The notes: generated by a model not told the origin, from the sequence alone. DNA of 64,000 nt from DASQPA01 sp963757335 (GCA_963757335.1 CAVWRJ010000010.1:62001-126000); one strand, 5' to 3'; shown: positions 7,385 to 20,677, numbered from the stretch's first letter. A program made the numbers and translations.

Positions 7385-8583
7385 CGGCGGCGCTCCAGGG
7401 CGGCGACCCCGGGGAGGGTCTTGCCGGCGAGGAATTCGAGCGCCGCCCCGCCGCCGGTCGAGACGTGGCCGATCCGGCCGGCCACCCCCGCCTGCTTGGC
7501 CGCGGCCACCGTCTCGCCGCCGCCCAGAACCGAGAACCCCGGGCAGTGGGCCAGGGCCTCGGCCAGGGCGCGGGTGCCGGCGTCGAAGGGGGGCTTCTCG
7601 AACACCCCCATGGGGCCGTTCCAGAAGAGCGTGCGGGCCCGGCCGATCGCCGCCGCGAAAGCTTCCCGGGTGGCCGGGCCGACGTCGACCGCCTTCATCC
7701 CGGCGGGCACCCGGTCGGCGGGGACGGTCTCGATCCGCTGCGGGGCCGCGAGGTCGTCGGTCACCACGAGGTCGGTGGGGAGGATCACCTCGAGGCCGCG
7801 CGCCTTCGCCCGGGCGAGGATCTCGCGGGCGACGTCCAGCCGCTCGGTCTCGACCAGCGAGGCGGCGAGGTCGTGCCCCTGGGCGGCGAGGAAGGTGTTG
7901 GCCATCCCGCCTCCCACGAGGAGCAGATCGAGCCGCGGCAGGAGGTTCTCCAGGGTGTCGATCTTGCCCTCGATCTTCGCCCCCCCGAGGATGGCGGCGA
8001 AGGGGCGCTCGGGCTCGCCGAGGAGCCGGGAGAGGGCCGTCACCTCGCGCACCAGGAGCCGGCCGGCCGCCTTCCGCGGCAGCCGCTCGGGCACCCCGAC
8101 GACCGAGGCGTGGGCGCGGTGGGCGCTGCCGAAGGCGTCGTCGACGTAGACCTCGGCGAGGGCGGCGAGCTGGTCGGCGAAGCCGGGATCGTTCTTCTTC
8201 TCTCCGGCGTGGAAGCGGAGGTTTTCAAGCAGAGCGACCCCTCCTGGCGGGAGCTCGGCCGCCACCCGCTCGGCAGCAGCCCCGACGCAGTCCTCGGCGA
8301 AGAGCACCGGCCGGCCGAGGAGCTCCGCCAGTTTGGCCGCCACCGGCCGCAGGCTGTAGCGCGGGTCCGGGGCATCCTTCGGTCGCCCGGCGTGGGAGGC
8401 GAGGAGCAGCCGCCCGCCGGCCGCCGACAGCTCGCGGATCGTCGGCAACGCCTCCTCAAGCCGGGTCGCATCCACTACCTCGCCCGCAGGAGAGAGGGGG
8501 ACGTTGAAGTCCACCCGCACGAAGATCCGCCTGCCCGCCAGGGTCGGGAGATCGAGGTCTTCCAGGGTCAGCATCTCAGGCAT
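7381..8583 (-). CDS. pgk: Phosphoglycerate kinase
   Basis: A 400-residue two-lobe kinase that makes ATP from 1,3-bisphosphoglycerate in glycolysis. The N-terminal signature RRIFVRVDFNVPLS and the substrate-binding histidine/arginine segments (LASHAGRPKD, LLENLRFHAGEK) are intact, as are the nucleotide-binding GGAKIEGKI and the C-terminal FSVLGGGETVAA loop. The ATG at 8583 has a GAGAGG site upstream and matches the usual family start; an in-frame upstream ATG would add 26 unlikely residues reaching into gap. Middle gene of the gap-pgk-tpiA-secG operon. Confidence 0.97.
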   Translation of the reverse strand: MPEMLTLEDLDLPTLAGRRIFVRVDFNVPLSPAGEVVDATRLEEALPTIRELSAAGGRLLLASHAGRPKDAPDPRYSLRPVAAKLAELLGRPVLFAEDCVGAAAERVAAELPPGGVALLENLRFHAGEKKNDPGFADQLAALAEVYVDDAFGSAHRAHASVVGVPERLPRKAAGRLLVREVTALSRLLGEPERPFAAILGGAKIEGKIDTLENLLPRLDLLLVGGGMANTFLAAQGHDLAASLVETERLDVAREILARAKARGLEVILPTDLVVTDDLAAPQRIETVPADRVPAGMKAVDVGPATREAFAAAIGRARTLFWNGPMGVFEKPPFDAGTRALAEALAHCPGFSVLGGGETVAAAKQAGVAGRIGHVSTGGGAALEFLAGKTLPGVAALERRR

Positions 8584-8603
8584 CGACAATTCCTCTCTAT
8601 CCT

Positions 8604-9665
8604 CTATATAGGGCCGGCGATCCCGAGCAGCAGGTCGAGGAGCCGGTTGGCATAGCCCCACTCGTTGTCGTACCAGGCGACGACCCGCACCAGGTGGTCG
8701 CCCACCCCCTCGATCAGCTGGAGGTCGACCACCGCCGAGTGCGGATCGCCCACGAAGTCCGAGGAGACCAGCGGCTCCTCGGTGACGGCGAGGAAACGGC
8801 CCAGCTCCCCTCCAGCGGCGGCGCGGAAGGCGTCGCGCACCGCCTCTACCGGGGCCGGCCGGTCGACCTCGGCCACCAGGTCGAGCATCGCCACGGCCGG
8901 GATCGGCACCCGGACGGCGAGGCCGGCGATCTTTCCGGCAAGCTCCGGCATCAACCTCCCCAGCGCCGCCGGGGTCGTCGTGGCGATGGGGATGATGTTC
9001 TGCCCCGCCGCCCGCGACCGCCGCGGGTCGGGGTGGGCCGAGTCGAGCAGCCGCTGGTTCTCGGTGTAGCTGTGGACCGTGTTCATGAGGGCATGCCGGA
9101 CCTTGAACCGGTCGTGCAAGACCTTCGCCACCAGGGCGAGGCAGCTCGTCGTGCAGGAGGCCAGGCTGACCACCGCGGGCCGCCCGGGATGAAAGGTGCC
9201 CGCGTTGATCCCGAAGCAGAGCTCGGCGTTGACCGGGTCCGCGGGGTCGGGGTTGGCGGTGACGACGACCGTCCGCACGCTCCCACCCGGCTTCCCACCC
9301 GGCGGCCCAAAATGCTCCGCGGCGCGGGAGCGGCCGAGGAACCGGCCGGTGGCCTCGACCACCACCTCGACCCCGGCGCTCTCCCAGGGGATGCCCGCGG
9401 GCTCCGGAACGCCGAAGACCGGTATTTCGATGCCGTCCATGCTGCCCACGCCGCCGAAGCCTTCGATCGCGAGCCCCCCGGCCGTCGCCCGGACCGTGCC
9501 GGGGAAGGGGCCGTGCACCGTATCCCGCGCCAGCAGCCGGGCGAGCGTCGCGGCTGGGACGAGGTCGTTGACCGCCGCCGGTACGAGCTCCTCCCGGCCG
9601 TGGGCCAGGCGGAGCAGGGCGCGGCCGATCCGGCCCACGCCGTTGATGCCGAAACGCAGGGGCAT
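8604..9665 (-). CDS. gap: Glyceraldehyde-3-phosphate dehydrogenase
   Basis: A 353-residue NAD(P)-dependent dehydrogenase of glycolysis. The Rossmann start GINGVGRIGR, the active-site cysteine in SLASCTTSC (SxASCTTNC in most homologues, here Asn is Ser) and the C-terminal AWYDNEWGYANRLLDL are present. At 353 residues it is slightly longer than the common 335, with small insertions. First gene of the glycolytic operon on the minus strand; a 10-bp direct repeat (TAAGGTCCTC twice) lies just upstream of its start. Confidence 0.96.
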   Translation of the reverse strand: MPLRFGINGVGRIGRALLRLAHGREELVPAAVNDLVPAATLARLLARDTVHGPFPGTVRATAGGLAIEGFGGVGSMDGIEIPVFGVPEPAGIPWESAGVEVVVEATGRFLGRSRAAEHFGPPGGKPGGSVRTVVVTANPDPADPVNAELCFGINAGTFHPGRPAVVSLASCTTSCLALVAKVLHDRFKVRHALMNTVHSYTENQRLLDSAHPDPRRSRAAGQNIIPIATTTPAALGRLMPELAGKIAGLAVRVPIPAVAMLDLVAEVDRPAPVEAVRDAFRAAAGGELGRFLAVTEEPLVSSDFVGDPHSAVVDLQLIEGVGDHLVRVVAWYDNEWGYANRLLDLLLGIAGPI

Positions 9666-9840
9666 TCCTTAAGGTCCTCTAAGGTCCTCTCGTTCGCCGC
9701 GGGACGGATGGGAAAGCTGGCGCCGTTGCGGCCCCGGAGCGGGCCATGTAGTCTATCAGCGCTGTCCCGCCTTTGTACGCGGGCGCACTAAAGCATGTGA
9801 AGAGGGCCGCACCCCTGTGGTCCCGCGAAGGAGAACCGAT

Positions 9841-10218
9841 ATGCAAGAAATGATCATGGGCAAGTACTGCAAGGCCTACCTCCTCAAGGACCTTCGGGCC
9901 TACCCGAAGTGGACTGAGAAGGGGGAGAACGCGCGCAAGGAGAAAAAGGAGGTCGATGGCAAGGATGTCGAGATCGACACCGTGCTCGACGACGACTCCA
10001 TCGTCTACATCCAGGAGACCTACATCGTCACCCACGGCATCTTCCTCAATCTGAACATCATTTTCGACGATGTCACCGACGAGTGGAAGGACTACGCCCA
10101 CAACACCCTCAACTTCGAGATCCCGGTCTACGAGCCGATCAACATCCCGAAGGCGGAAGGCCAGACCGAGGGGCAGGGCGAGGGTCAGAGCGCCGAAGGC
10201 GCCGGGACGGCTGGCTGA
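9841..10218 (+). CDS. Conserved-looking hypothetical protein
   Basis: A 125-residue soluble protein with no family that I recognise. The start at 9841 has AAGGAG nine bases upstream. The core has strikingly well-formed secondary structure: GKYCKAYLLKDLRAYPKW at the N-terminus, then a long acidic and aromatic middle (DDDSIVYIQETYIVTHGIF) and EWKDYAHNTLNFEIPVYE. The last 20 residues are a Gly/Gln/Glu tail built of short repeats (EGQ). It has its own perfect terminator at 10243, so it is a single-gene transcription unit placed between gap (divergent) and tsaD. Confidence 0.75.
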   Translation: MQEMIMGKYCKAYLLKDLRAYPKWTEKGENARKEKKEVDGKDVEIDTVLDDDSIVYIQETYIVTHGIFLNLNIIFDDVTDEWKDYAHNTLNFEIPVYEPINIPKAEGQTEGQGEGQSAEGAGTAG

Positions 10219-10242
10219 TCGAGTCTCCTTCCGGCCGGCGCG

Positions 10243-10272
10243 AAAACCCTGCCCCGGCAGGGTTTTTGTTTT
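10243..10272 (+). terminator. Strong intrinsic terminator between the 9841 gene and tsaD
   Basis: A perfect 11-bp stem (AAAACCCTGCC paired with GGCAGGGTTTT, two-base loop) followed by TGTTTT. Because the arms start with A's and end with T's it could act in both directions. Its right arm contains the likely TTG start codon of tsaD. Confidence 0.92.
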
Positions 10273-11357
10273 CACCGCTCGTCCTAGGGATCGAGACCTC
10301 CTGCGACGACACCGCCTGCGCCGTCGTGGACGGCGCGGGCCGGGTCCTCGCCTCGGTGGTTTCGAGCCAGCTCGCCGCCCACCGTCCCTACGGCGGGGTG
10401 GTGCCGGAGATCGCGTCGCGCGAGCACCTCCGCAACTGGCCCCGGGTGAGCGGCGAGGCGCTCGCCGCCGCTGGGATCGACCTCCGGCAGATCGAGGTCG
10501 TGGCCGCCACCCGCGGCCCCGGCCTGGTCGGCGCCCTCCTGGTCGGTCTCTCCCTGGGGAAGGCGATCGCCTACGCCTTGAAGCGCCCCTTCCACGCCGT
10601 CCACCACCTGGAAGGCCACCTCTACTCCCCCTTCCTGCCTCCCGGTCCACCCCCAGCTCCCCCGGCGGACCCCCTCCCCGACCGCTTCACCGGGCTCGTC
10701 CTCTCCGGCGGCCACAGCAGCCTCTTCAATGTCATGGCAGGTGGGGAGACGGTGACGACCCTCGGCGAGACCCGCGACGACGCCATGGGGGAGGTCTTCG
10801 ACAAGGTGGGCAAGCGCCTGGGTCTCCCCTACCCCCAGGGACCGCGGGTCGACGAGCTCGCCGAGCGCGGGGACCCCGAGGCGCGGCGGTTGCCGGTCCC
10901 CGAGTGCGCCGGGACCCTCGACTTCTCCTACTCGGGGTTGAAGAGCCAGGCGCTCCTGGAGATCGAACGCCTCGAAGCGCGGCTCGGTCCGCTCGATCTC
11001 GGCCGGCCGGAGGTCGAGATCCCGGCCGAGGTGCTGGACCTTCTCGCCGGCTTCCGGGCCGCCGCCGTCGCCCAGGTCCTCGACCGCCTGGACCGGCTCT
11101 ATCGACGCCAGGATCTCCCGGGGGATCGCCCCCCCGGCGACCTCCTCGCGGTCTCCGGCGGCGCTGCCGCCAACCGGCTGCTCCGCCGCGAGCTCGCCGC
11201 CTGGGCCGCCCGGTGCGGGGTCGACCTCCGGCTCGTGCCCCTCGGCTACTCCGGCGACAACGCCGCCATGATCGCCTTCGCCGCCCTGCTCCGGCACCGG
11301 CGGGGGCTCGCCGACGATCCACTGACCGCCGAGGCCGAGAGCCGCATCCCCATCTGA
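10266..11357 (+). CDS. tsaD: tRNA N6-adenosine threonylcarbamoyltransferase
   Basis: A 363-residue ASKHA-fold enzyme that, with TsaB and TsaE, transfers threonylcarbamoyl to A37 of tRNAs reading ANN codons. The N-terminal LGIETSCDDTACAV, the metal-binding HHLEGH, the glycine-rich LSGGHSSL and the C-terminal AVSGGAAANRLLR are all present. No ATG exists near the expected start; TTG at 10266 gives the usual two to five residues before LGIETSC, but it lies inside the T tract of the preceding terminator, so initiation on a leaderless or very short transcript must be considered. Confidence 0.93.
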   Translation: MFSPLVLGIETSCDDTACAVVDGAGRVLASVVSSQLAAHRPYGGVVPEIASREHLRNWPRVSGEALAAAGIDLRQIEVVAATRGPGLVGALLVGLSLGKAIAYALKRPFHAVHHLEGHLYSPFLPPGPPPAPPADPLPDRFTGLVLSGGHSSLFNVMAGGETVTTLGETRDDAMGEVFDKVGKRLGLPYPQGPRVDELAERGDPEARRLPVPECAGTLDFSYSGLKSQALLEIERLEARLGPLDLGRPEVEIPAEVLDLLAGFRAAAVAQVLDRLDRLYRRQDLPGDRPPGDLLAVSGGAAANRLLRRELAAWAARCGVDLRLVPLGYSGDNAAMIAFAALLRHRRGLADDPLTAEAESRIPI

Positions 11358-11417
11358 TTTCAATCCTCTCCGGCGAACATCCATCGGCGATCCGGTCGTT
11401 TGACCGAACGAAGGCTC

Positions 11418-11446
11418 TTGACAGAGCGATTCGCTCGTAGGATCAT
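11418..11446 (+). promoter_or_regulatory. Promoter and palindromic operator of the lrp-like gene
   Basis: A consensus -35 TTGACA (11418-11423) is followed directly by the perfect palindrome GAGCGA-T-TCGCTC (11424-11436) in the spacer, then TAGGAT or GATCAT as the -10 (spacers 14 or 17). Lrp/AsnC proteins usually repress their own gene, so the palindrome is a candidate autoregulatory site (inference). Confidence 0.55.
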
Positions 11447-11469
11447 CTCTCTATCGCAAGAGGTGACGC

Positions 11470-12000
11470 ATGATCGACGCCCAAGACCGTGAAATCCTGA
11501 AGATCCTTCAGCAGAACGCCCGGACGAGCAACGCCGAGATCGCCCGGCAGCTGGGGATGGCCCCTTCCGCCATCCTCGAACGCATCCGCAAGTTGGAGGC
11601 GCGCGGGGTGATCCAGGGCTACGAGGCGAGGATCGACCCTCTGGCGCTCGGCCTCGGTCTCCTCGCCTTCGTCGCGGTCCGCGACGAGGGGCCGAACAGC
11701 GAGGGTCGGGTCGGCGAGCTCCTCTCCCAGCTGCCCGAGGTGCAGGAGGTCCATCACATCGCCGGCGAGGACTGCTTCCTGGTCAAGGTCCGCACCGCCG
11801 ACGCCAAGAGCCTCGGCCGCCTCCTGCGTGAGGGGATCGCCGCCACCGGGCCGGTGCGCACGCGGACCACCGTCGTTTTGGAAACTCTCTACGAGACCGC
11901 CCAGCTGCCCCTGGGTCCCGCCGACGGTGCCGGCCCGGCGTCCGTTCTCCCGGAGACCGTTCTCCCGGAAACCGAAGTGGAGGAGGTGGCCCATGCCTGA
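11470..12000 (+). CDS. Lrp/AsnC-family transcriptional regulator
   Basis: A 176-residue DNA-binding protein. Residues 1-60 form the AsnC-type winged helix (MIDAQDREILKILQQ, then NAEIARQLGMAPSAILERIRKLE as the recognition helix). Residues 65-145 form the RAM/AsnC ligand-binding domain with VHHIAGEDCFLVKVR. The last 25 residues are an unusual acidic tail with two copies of VLPET. It overlaps the downstream transporter gene by 8 bp. In this family the effector is usually an amino acid, so it probably controls the EamA exporter according to amino-acid level (inference). Confidence 0.92.
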   Translation: MIDAQDREILKILQQNARTSNAEIARQLGMAPSAILERIRKLEARGVIQGYEARIDPLALGLGLLAFVAVRDEGPNSEGRVGELLSQLPEVQEVHHIAGEDCFLVKVRTADAKSLGRLLREGIAATGPVRTRTTVVLETLYETAQLPLGPADGAGPASVLPETVLPETEVEEVAHA

Positions 12001-13000
12001 GCTCGCGCCGAAGTGGAAGATCGCGGTGGCGCTCGGGCTCGTCTACGTCATCTGGGGGTCGACCTACCTCGCCATCCGCTACGCCGTCCAGACCCTGCCG
12101 CCGCTCACCATGAGCGGCTTCCGCTTCCTCCTCGCCGGCGGCGCCCTCTGGGCCTGGTGCGCCCTTCGCGGCAGCGCCCGGGTCGAGGCCGCCCACTGGC
12201 GCTCGTCCCTGGTGATCGGGGTCCTCCTCTTCCTCTGCGGCAACGGCTTCGTCGTCGTCGCCGAGAAGCGGGTCGAATCGGGGCTCGCCGCCCTCCTGGT
12301 CTCGACCACCCCGCTCTTCATGGTGATCCTCCCCTGGCTCTTCCGGGGGGAGAAGCGCCCGTCCCTCCCGGTCGCCCTCGGCATCGTCCTCGGGTTGGCC
12401 GGGGTGGGCCTCCTCGTCCGTCCGGGCGCCGCGGCCGGGAGCGGCGGCGTCGACCTCTGGGGCGCGCTGCTCCTCTCTGCCGCCTCGCTCACCTGGGCGG
12501 CCGGGTCGCTCTATTCGCGGAAGGCCGCCCTCCCCGCCTCGCCGCTCCTCTCGACCGGGCTCCAGATGTCCGTCGGCGGCGTCCTGATGCTCGTCGCCGG
12601 GGGGCTTTTGGGCGAGTTCGGCCAGGTCGACCTGGCCCGCGCCTCGACTGTCTCGCTCCTCGCCTTCGGCTACCTGGTGATCGCGGCGCTCGTCGCCTTC
12701 ACCGCCTACCTCTGGCTCCTCCGGGTCGCCCCGCCGGCCCTGGTCTCGACCTACTCCTACGTCAACCCGCTGGTGGCGGTGCTCCTCGGCTGGGCCGTGG
12801 CCGGCGAGCCGCTGACCCCGCGGACGGCGGTGGCCGGCCTGGTGATCGTCTCGGGGGTGGCCCTGATCACGATCAACCGGACGGCGAAGGCGAAGGTCAC
12901 CCCCCGACCGCCCCGACCGCCCCGGCCGCTCCGACCGCTCCGGTGCTGGAGTGCGAGGCGGGTTGAAGAGGGTTGGGGGGTGAGGGCCCGGGTAGAGTAG
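11993..13000 (+). CDS. DMT-superfamily (EamA) transporter
   Basis: A 335-residue inner-membrane protein with about ten hydrophobic segments arranged as two EamA repeats. The typical start VYVIWGSTYLAIRYAVQTLPP and the second-repeat signature SYVNPLVAVLLGWAVAGEPL are present, closest to the YedA/RhaT-like drug/metabolite exporters. Start at 11993 overlaps the lrp-like stop, so translation is coupled. The C-terminus after the last helix is Pro/Arg-rich and derived from CCGACCGCC-type tandem repeats. Substrate unknown; amino-acid export would fit the regulator. Confidence 0.9.
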   Translation: MPELAPKWKIAVALGLVYVIWGSTYLAIRYAVQTLPPLTMSGFRFLLAGGALWAWCALRGSARVEAAHWRSSLVIGVLLFLCGNGFVVVAEKRVESGLAALLVSTTPLFMVILPWLFRGEKRPSLPVALGIVLGLAGVGLLVRPGAAAGSGGVDLWGALLLSAASLTWAAGSLYSRKAALPASPLLSTGLQMSVGGVLMLVAGGLLGEFGQVDLARASTVSLLAFGYLVIAALVAFTAYLWLLRVAPPALVSTYSYVNPLVAVLLGWAVAGEPLTPRTAVAGLVIVSGVALITINRTAKAKVTPRPPRPPRPLRPLRCWSARRVEEGWGVRARVE

Positions 13001-13015
13001 GATTCACCCCCCGCC

Positions 13016-14815
<1,800 letters not shown>

Positions 14816-14841
14816 GCTCGCTATACTCTCCCTTAGTCGCT

Positions 14842-15297
14842 GTGCTCAGGACGACACGCCGGGAGGTGGAAGTCGGCAGAGCTGTTTTGAGTCCGCTCTT
14901 AAAATCCTGTGTCGCAATTGCCGCCGTAGTCGGTTTGGAGATCGCCAAGCACCCTTCTCCGTCCGTAGAGCTTCACTTCGAAGGCCGCTCGCCTGCAGTT
15001 CGCCAGATCTACGATCGTCTTCTGGCCGCCGCTACGAGCTTCGGTCCCTTCGAGGAAGACCCGAAGAAGACGTCCATCCATCTGAACCGCAGGACGGCCT
15101 TTGCCGGAGTGGCGACCCGCAAGGATGTCTTGATCCTCACTCTCAAATCCGCGCACGACATCGAGAGTCCACGGGTTGCCAAGCACGAGCAGGTGTCCGC
15201 GCACCGGTGGCATCTCGAAGTGAAGCTCCAGGAACCCGAGGAGATCGATCGCGAGCTCGTCGGCTGGCTCAAGGATGCCTACGAGCTTTCCGCATAG
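14842..15297 (+). CDS. DUF5655-type protein
   Basis: A protein of about 151 residues whose C-terminal 100 residues fit DUF5655: VRQIYDRLLAAATSFGPFEED, then KKTSIHLNRRTAFAGVATRKDVLILTL and a terminal WLKDAYELS. This domain occurs alone or behind nuclease-like domains and has no established activity. The start is uncertain: GTG 14842 follows a TATACT hexamer (14822-14827) at near-leaderless distance; GTG 14866 and TTG 14887 are alternatives. It is unrelated by function to its neighbours. Confidence 0.7.
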   Translation: MLRTTRREVEVGRAVLSPLLKSCVAIAAVVGLEIAKHPSPSVELHFEGRSPAVRQIYDRLLAAATSFGPFEEDPKKTSIHLNRRTAFAGVATRKDVLILTLKSAHDIESPRVAKHEQVSAHRWHLEVKLQEPEEIDRELVGWLKDAYELSA

Positions 15298-15329
15298 AAA
15301 CAGGTGCGCGGAGAAGTGTCTCGGGCCGA

Positions 15330-15338
15330 TGGTAGAAT
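15330..15338 (+). promoter_or_regulatory. Extended -10 promoter of the M50 protease gene
   Basis: TGgTAGAAT, with the hexamer at 15333-15338. The resulting leader of about 35 bases contains the GGAGGAGG ribosome-binding site of the gene at 15380. Confidence 0.45.
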
Positions 15339-15379
15339 GACAGGGCCGTTGAAACCGGGGGAGATTGGAGGAGGGCGCC

Positions 15380-16087
15380 ATGGGCTACCTGGGAACTCTC
15401 GTTCTGTTGGGCTTGCTGATCCTGATCCACGAGGCCGGCCACCTGGCGGCGGCGAAGCTCGTGGGTATCCCCGTGGCGGGCTTCTCCGTAGGCTTCGGCC
15501 CGCAGGTCTGGAGCCGGCGATGGGGACGGACGGAGTATGCACTCCGGGCGCTTCCTCTCGGAGGCTACGTGCTCCCGGCGGTCACCGACCCCGAGGAGTT
15601 CCGCGCCTTTGCACTGAGCCGGCGGCTCGTCTACTTTCTCGGCGGGCCGCTCGCGAACCTGGTGGCGGCCCTGCCTCTCTTCGCCCTGCTCAACGGCTCC
15701 CGGTACGGGCTCTCCTTCGACACGCTCCTCCTCGCCCCGTTCACCCAGGTGGCGGGAGCGTGCTGGCAGCTCCTCCTCTCCCTGCCGAGCCTCTTCGCGC
15801 GACCCGGGTCGATCTTGGGGATCATCGGCATCATGAGGGAGGGGAGCCGGGCGGCAGCGGCGGGACGGAGCGTCGAGCTCGCGCTCTCCTTGACCGTGTC
15901 GCTCGCGGTGCTCAACCTGCTGCCCATCCCCGTCCTCGACGGCGGCCAGATCCTCATGAGCTCTTTAGAAGAGCTTTTCCCCCGCCTCGTTCGGCTGCGG
16001 ATCCCGCTCACGGTTGTCGGCATGGTGCTGCTCGCGAGCCTCATGATCTACACCAACGTGCACGACGTCTTCCGTTGGTCGGCCTAA
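15380..16087 (+). CDS. Site-2-type M50 intramembrane metalloprotease (short form)
   Basis: A 235-residue polytopic membrane protease. The zinc-binding HEAGH is at residues 17-21 in the first transmembrane segment and the second metal-ligand motif LDGG at 186-189 (in NLLPIPVLDGGQ). It resembles RseP but is only half its length because the PDZ domains between the two motifs are missing. RseP-like proteins cleave transmembrane substrates such as anti-sigma factors or signal peptides; the substrate here is unknown. The ATG at 15380 has a GGAGGAGG site; an in-frame ATG at 15365 is less likely. Confidence 0.85.
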   Translation: MGYLGTLVLLGLLILIHEAGHLAAAKLVGIPVAGFSVGFGPQVWSRRWGRTEYALRALPLGGYVLPAVTDPEEFRAFALSRRLVYFLGGPLANLVAALPLFALLNGSRYGLSFDTLLLAPFTQVAGACWQLLLSLPSLFARPGSILGIIGIMREGSRAAAAGRSVELALSLTVSLAVLNLLPIPVLDGGQILMSSLEELFPRLVRLRIPLTVVGMVLLASLMIYTNVHDVFRWSA

Positions 16088-16095
16088 GGTCGCTC

Positions 16096-17112
16096 ATGCC
16101 CAAGTTTCCCTTCCCGTTCCACCCGATCCGCGAAAACCTCTACTCCCCCGGCGAGCTCGTCGCCGGTTTCGATCCGGCACGGCCGGCGAGCTATGCCGAG
16201 ACGACGGACTTCCGGATCTATCGGCAGTACGTCGCGGCCGGCCGTTCGGCGCCGAGCGACTACTTTCCGGCCATGATGCAGTCGCTCCACGACAATTCGA
16301 TCACTCTCGCCACCCACGAGTATTTAGAATCCTCGTCCGCCAAGGCGGTGGGGATCATGGGCGGGCACGACATCGACCGCGACTCGCCGGCGTACCAGAA
16401 GGTCGCACGCCTGGCCTACGCTCTCGCCCATCGGGGTTTCACGCTGCTCTCGGGCGGCGGGCCGGGGGCCATGGAGGCGACCCATCTGGGCGCCCTCTTG
16501 CAGCATGAGAGCGCGGAGAGCCTGGAGGTGGCGCTCGCGGAGCTCGCGGCGCAACCGAAGCTCCCGGCCAACCTGAAGAACGTGATCGATCAGGACGGTC
16601 ACATCGACGAGACGCTCGTCGAGCAGGCGCACGCCTGGATGCTGCCGGCCTGGCGCATTCTTCTGCGGACCCAGAATCCCGGGGAGAGCGTCGCCATCCC
16701 CACCTGGCTCTATGGGCACGAGCCGACCAGCCCGCTCGCCACCCATATCGCGAAATACTTCCAGAACAGCATCCGCGAGGACGGGCTCCTCGCCGTGGCC
16801 ACCCACGGCGTCATCTATGCCGAGGGCCGCGCCGGGACTCTCCAGGAGATCTTCCAGGACGCGAACCAGAACTACTACCGGCTCTTCGGCCACTTCAGCC
16901 CGATGACCTTCTACGGCGCCGACTACTGGGTGAAGCAGATCCCGGCCGTGCCGGTGCTCCAGGCGCTCTTCACCCCCGAGGACTTCGCGAGCTTCATTCT
17001 CGTCACCGACGAGCCCGAAAAGATCGTCGACTTCCTCGTCCAGCACCGGGAGACGGAGACGCCCGCCGAACGGCTCGGGCGCTATATCGACAAGGAAGCC
17101 GGCAGGAGCTGA
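16096..17112 (+). CDS. LOG-family (lysine-decarboxylase-fold) protein
   Basis: A 338-residue cytoplasmic protein. The Rossmann-like LOG fold is indicated by GIMGGHDIDRDS, the glycine-rich LLSGGGPGAMEATHLGA, and EGRAGTLQEIFQD, a variant of the PGGxGTxxE motif. Most LOG proteins (about 190 aa) release cytokinin-type bases from nucleotides; this larger type has extra segments at both ends and its substrate is not known. It starts 8 bp after the M50 gene, so the two are likely cotranscribed. Confidence 0.8.
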   Translation: MPKFPFPFHPIRENLYSPGELVAGFDPARPASYAETTDFRIYRQYVAAGRSAPSDYFPAMMQSLHDNSITLATHEYLESSSAKAVGIMGGHDIDRDSPAYQKVARLAYALAHRGFTLLSGGGPGAMEATHLGALLQHESAESLEVALAELAAQPKLPANLKNVIDQDGHIDETLVEQAHAWMLPAWRILLRTQNPGESVAIPTWLYGHEPTSPLATHIAKYFQNSIREDGLLAVATHGVIYAEGRAGTLQEIFQDANQNYYRLFGHFSPMTFYGADYWVKQIPAVPVLQALFTPEDFASFILVTDEPEKIVDFLVQHRETETPAERLGRYIDKEAGRS

Positions 17113-17231
17113 CGGCGGTCCGATCGGTCCACCTCTTCCCTTCCGGTGTATAAAGACCCCGAGGTCCTTCCCCCGGCCAGGCCGGTCAGGAAATCGAGTC
17201 GTCTCGCCGGAACCATTTCGAGGGGATTTCC

Positions 17232-19760
<2,529 letters not shown>

Positions 19761-19800
19761 GAGGCCGGAAGAGGGCGGTTCTGGACGAGTGGAGGAACGG

Positions 19801-20573
19801 ATGACGGAAGGCCGGGTGGTGATCGTGACCGGGGCGGCGGCGGGGATCGGCCGGGCCACGGCCCTGCGCTTCGCTCGCGAGGGAGCTCGGGTGAGTGCTC
19901 TGGGATCTGGCCGAGGAGCCGCTGGCGCAGGTGGCGGAGGAGGTCCGGGCGGCGGGGGGCGAGGCGCTCGCCTCAGCGGGTCGATGTCGCTTCCGCTCAG
20001 GACGTCGAGGCGGCGGCGACCGCCGTCTTCTCGCTCTGGGGCCGGATCGACGTGCTCGTCAACAACGCCGGGATCGTCCGCGACGCCCAGCTCGTCAAGT
20101 GGAAGGACGGGACGGCGCTCTCGCGGATGACGGAGGAGGAGTTCGACGCCGTCTTAGGGGTCAACCTGAAGGGGGTCTTCCTCGTCACCCGAGCGGTGGC
20201 GCCGCGGATGATCGCCGCCGGCTCCGGGGTGATCCTCTCCGCCAGCTCGGTCGTCGGCCTCTACGGCAACTTCGGCCAGACCAACTACGGGGCGACCAAG
20301 GGCGGGGTCATCAACATGACCAAGACCTGGGCCCGCGAGCTCGGCCGCCACGGCATCCGGGTCAACGCCGTGGCCCCCGGCTTCATCGACACCGGGATGG
20401 TCGCCGCCATCCCCCCCAAGGTGGTCGAGGGGATGGTCGCCCACACCCCGCTCGGCCGCCTCGGCCGGCCCGAGGACGTAGCCGAGGCCTACTTCTGGCT
20501 GGCGTCCCCCGCGGCCGCCTTCGTTCACGGCGCGGTGCTGCCGGTCGACGGCGGCCTGGTGATCGGGACGTAG
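19801..20573 (+). pseudogene. Short-chain dehydrogenase/reductase, FabG-like, with two frameshifts
   Basis: An SDR of about 256 residues in three frames. The NAD(P)-binding VIVTGAAAGIGRATALRF is intact at the start (ATG 19801 with GGAGG upstream). One extra base near 19891 and another near 19980 interrupt it before LVNNAGIVRD. The catalytic Ser and YxxxK are intact (SASSVVGLYGNFGQTNYGATKGG), as is the PVDGGLVIG end. It may reduce a 3-oxoacyl or related substrate. It follows the broken S9 peptidase on the same strand and shows the same kind of single-base insertion. Confidence 0.82.
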
Positions 20574-20677
20574 AGCGGTCTTTCACCGCCTCCTGCAGAG
20601 TAAGACGTAATTCGCGGGCAAAGCGTCACCGCCCGCTTTAAGTCCGAGTTGCTGCTGTCGGAAAGGCTTCAGACTCC

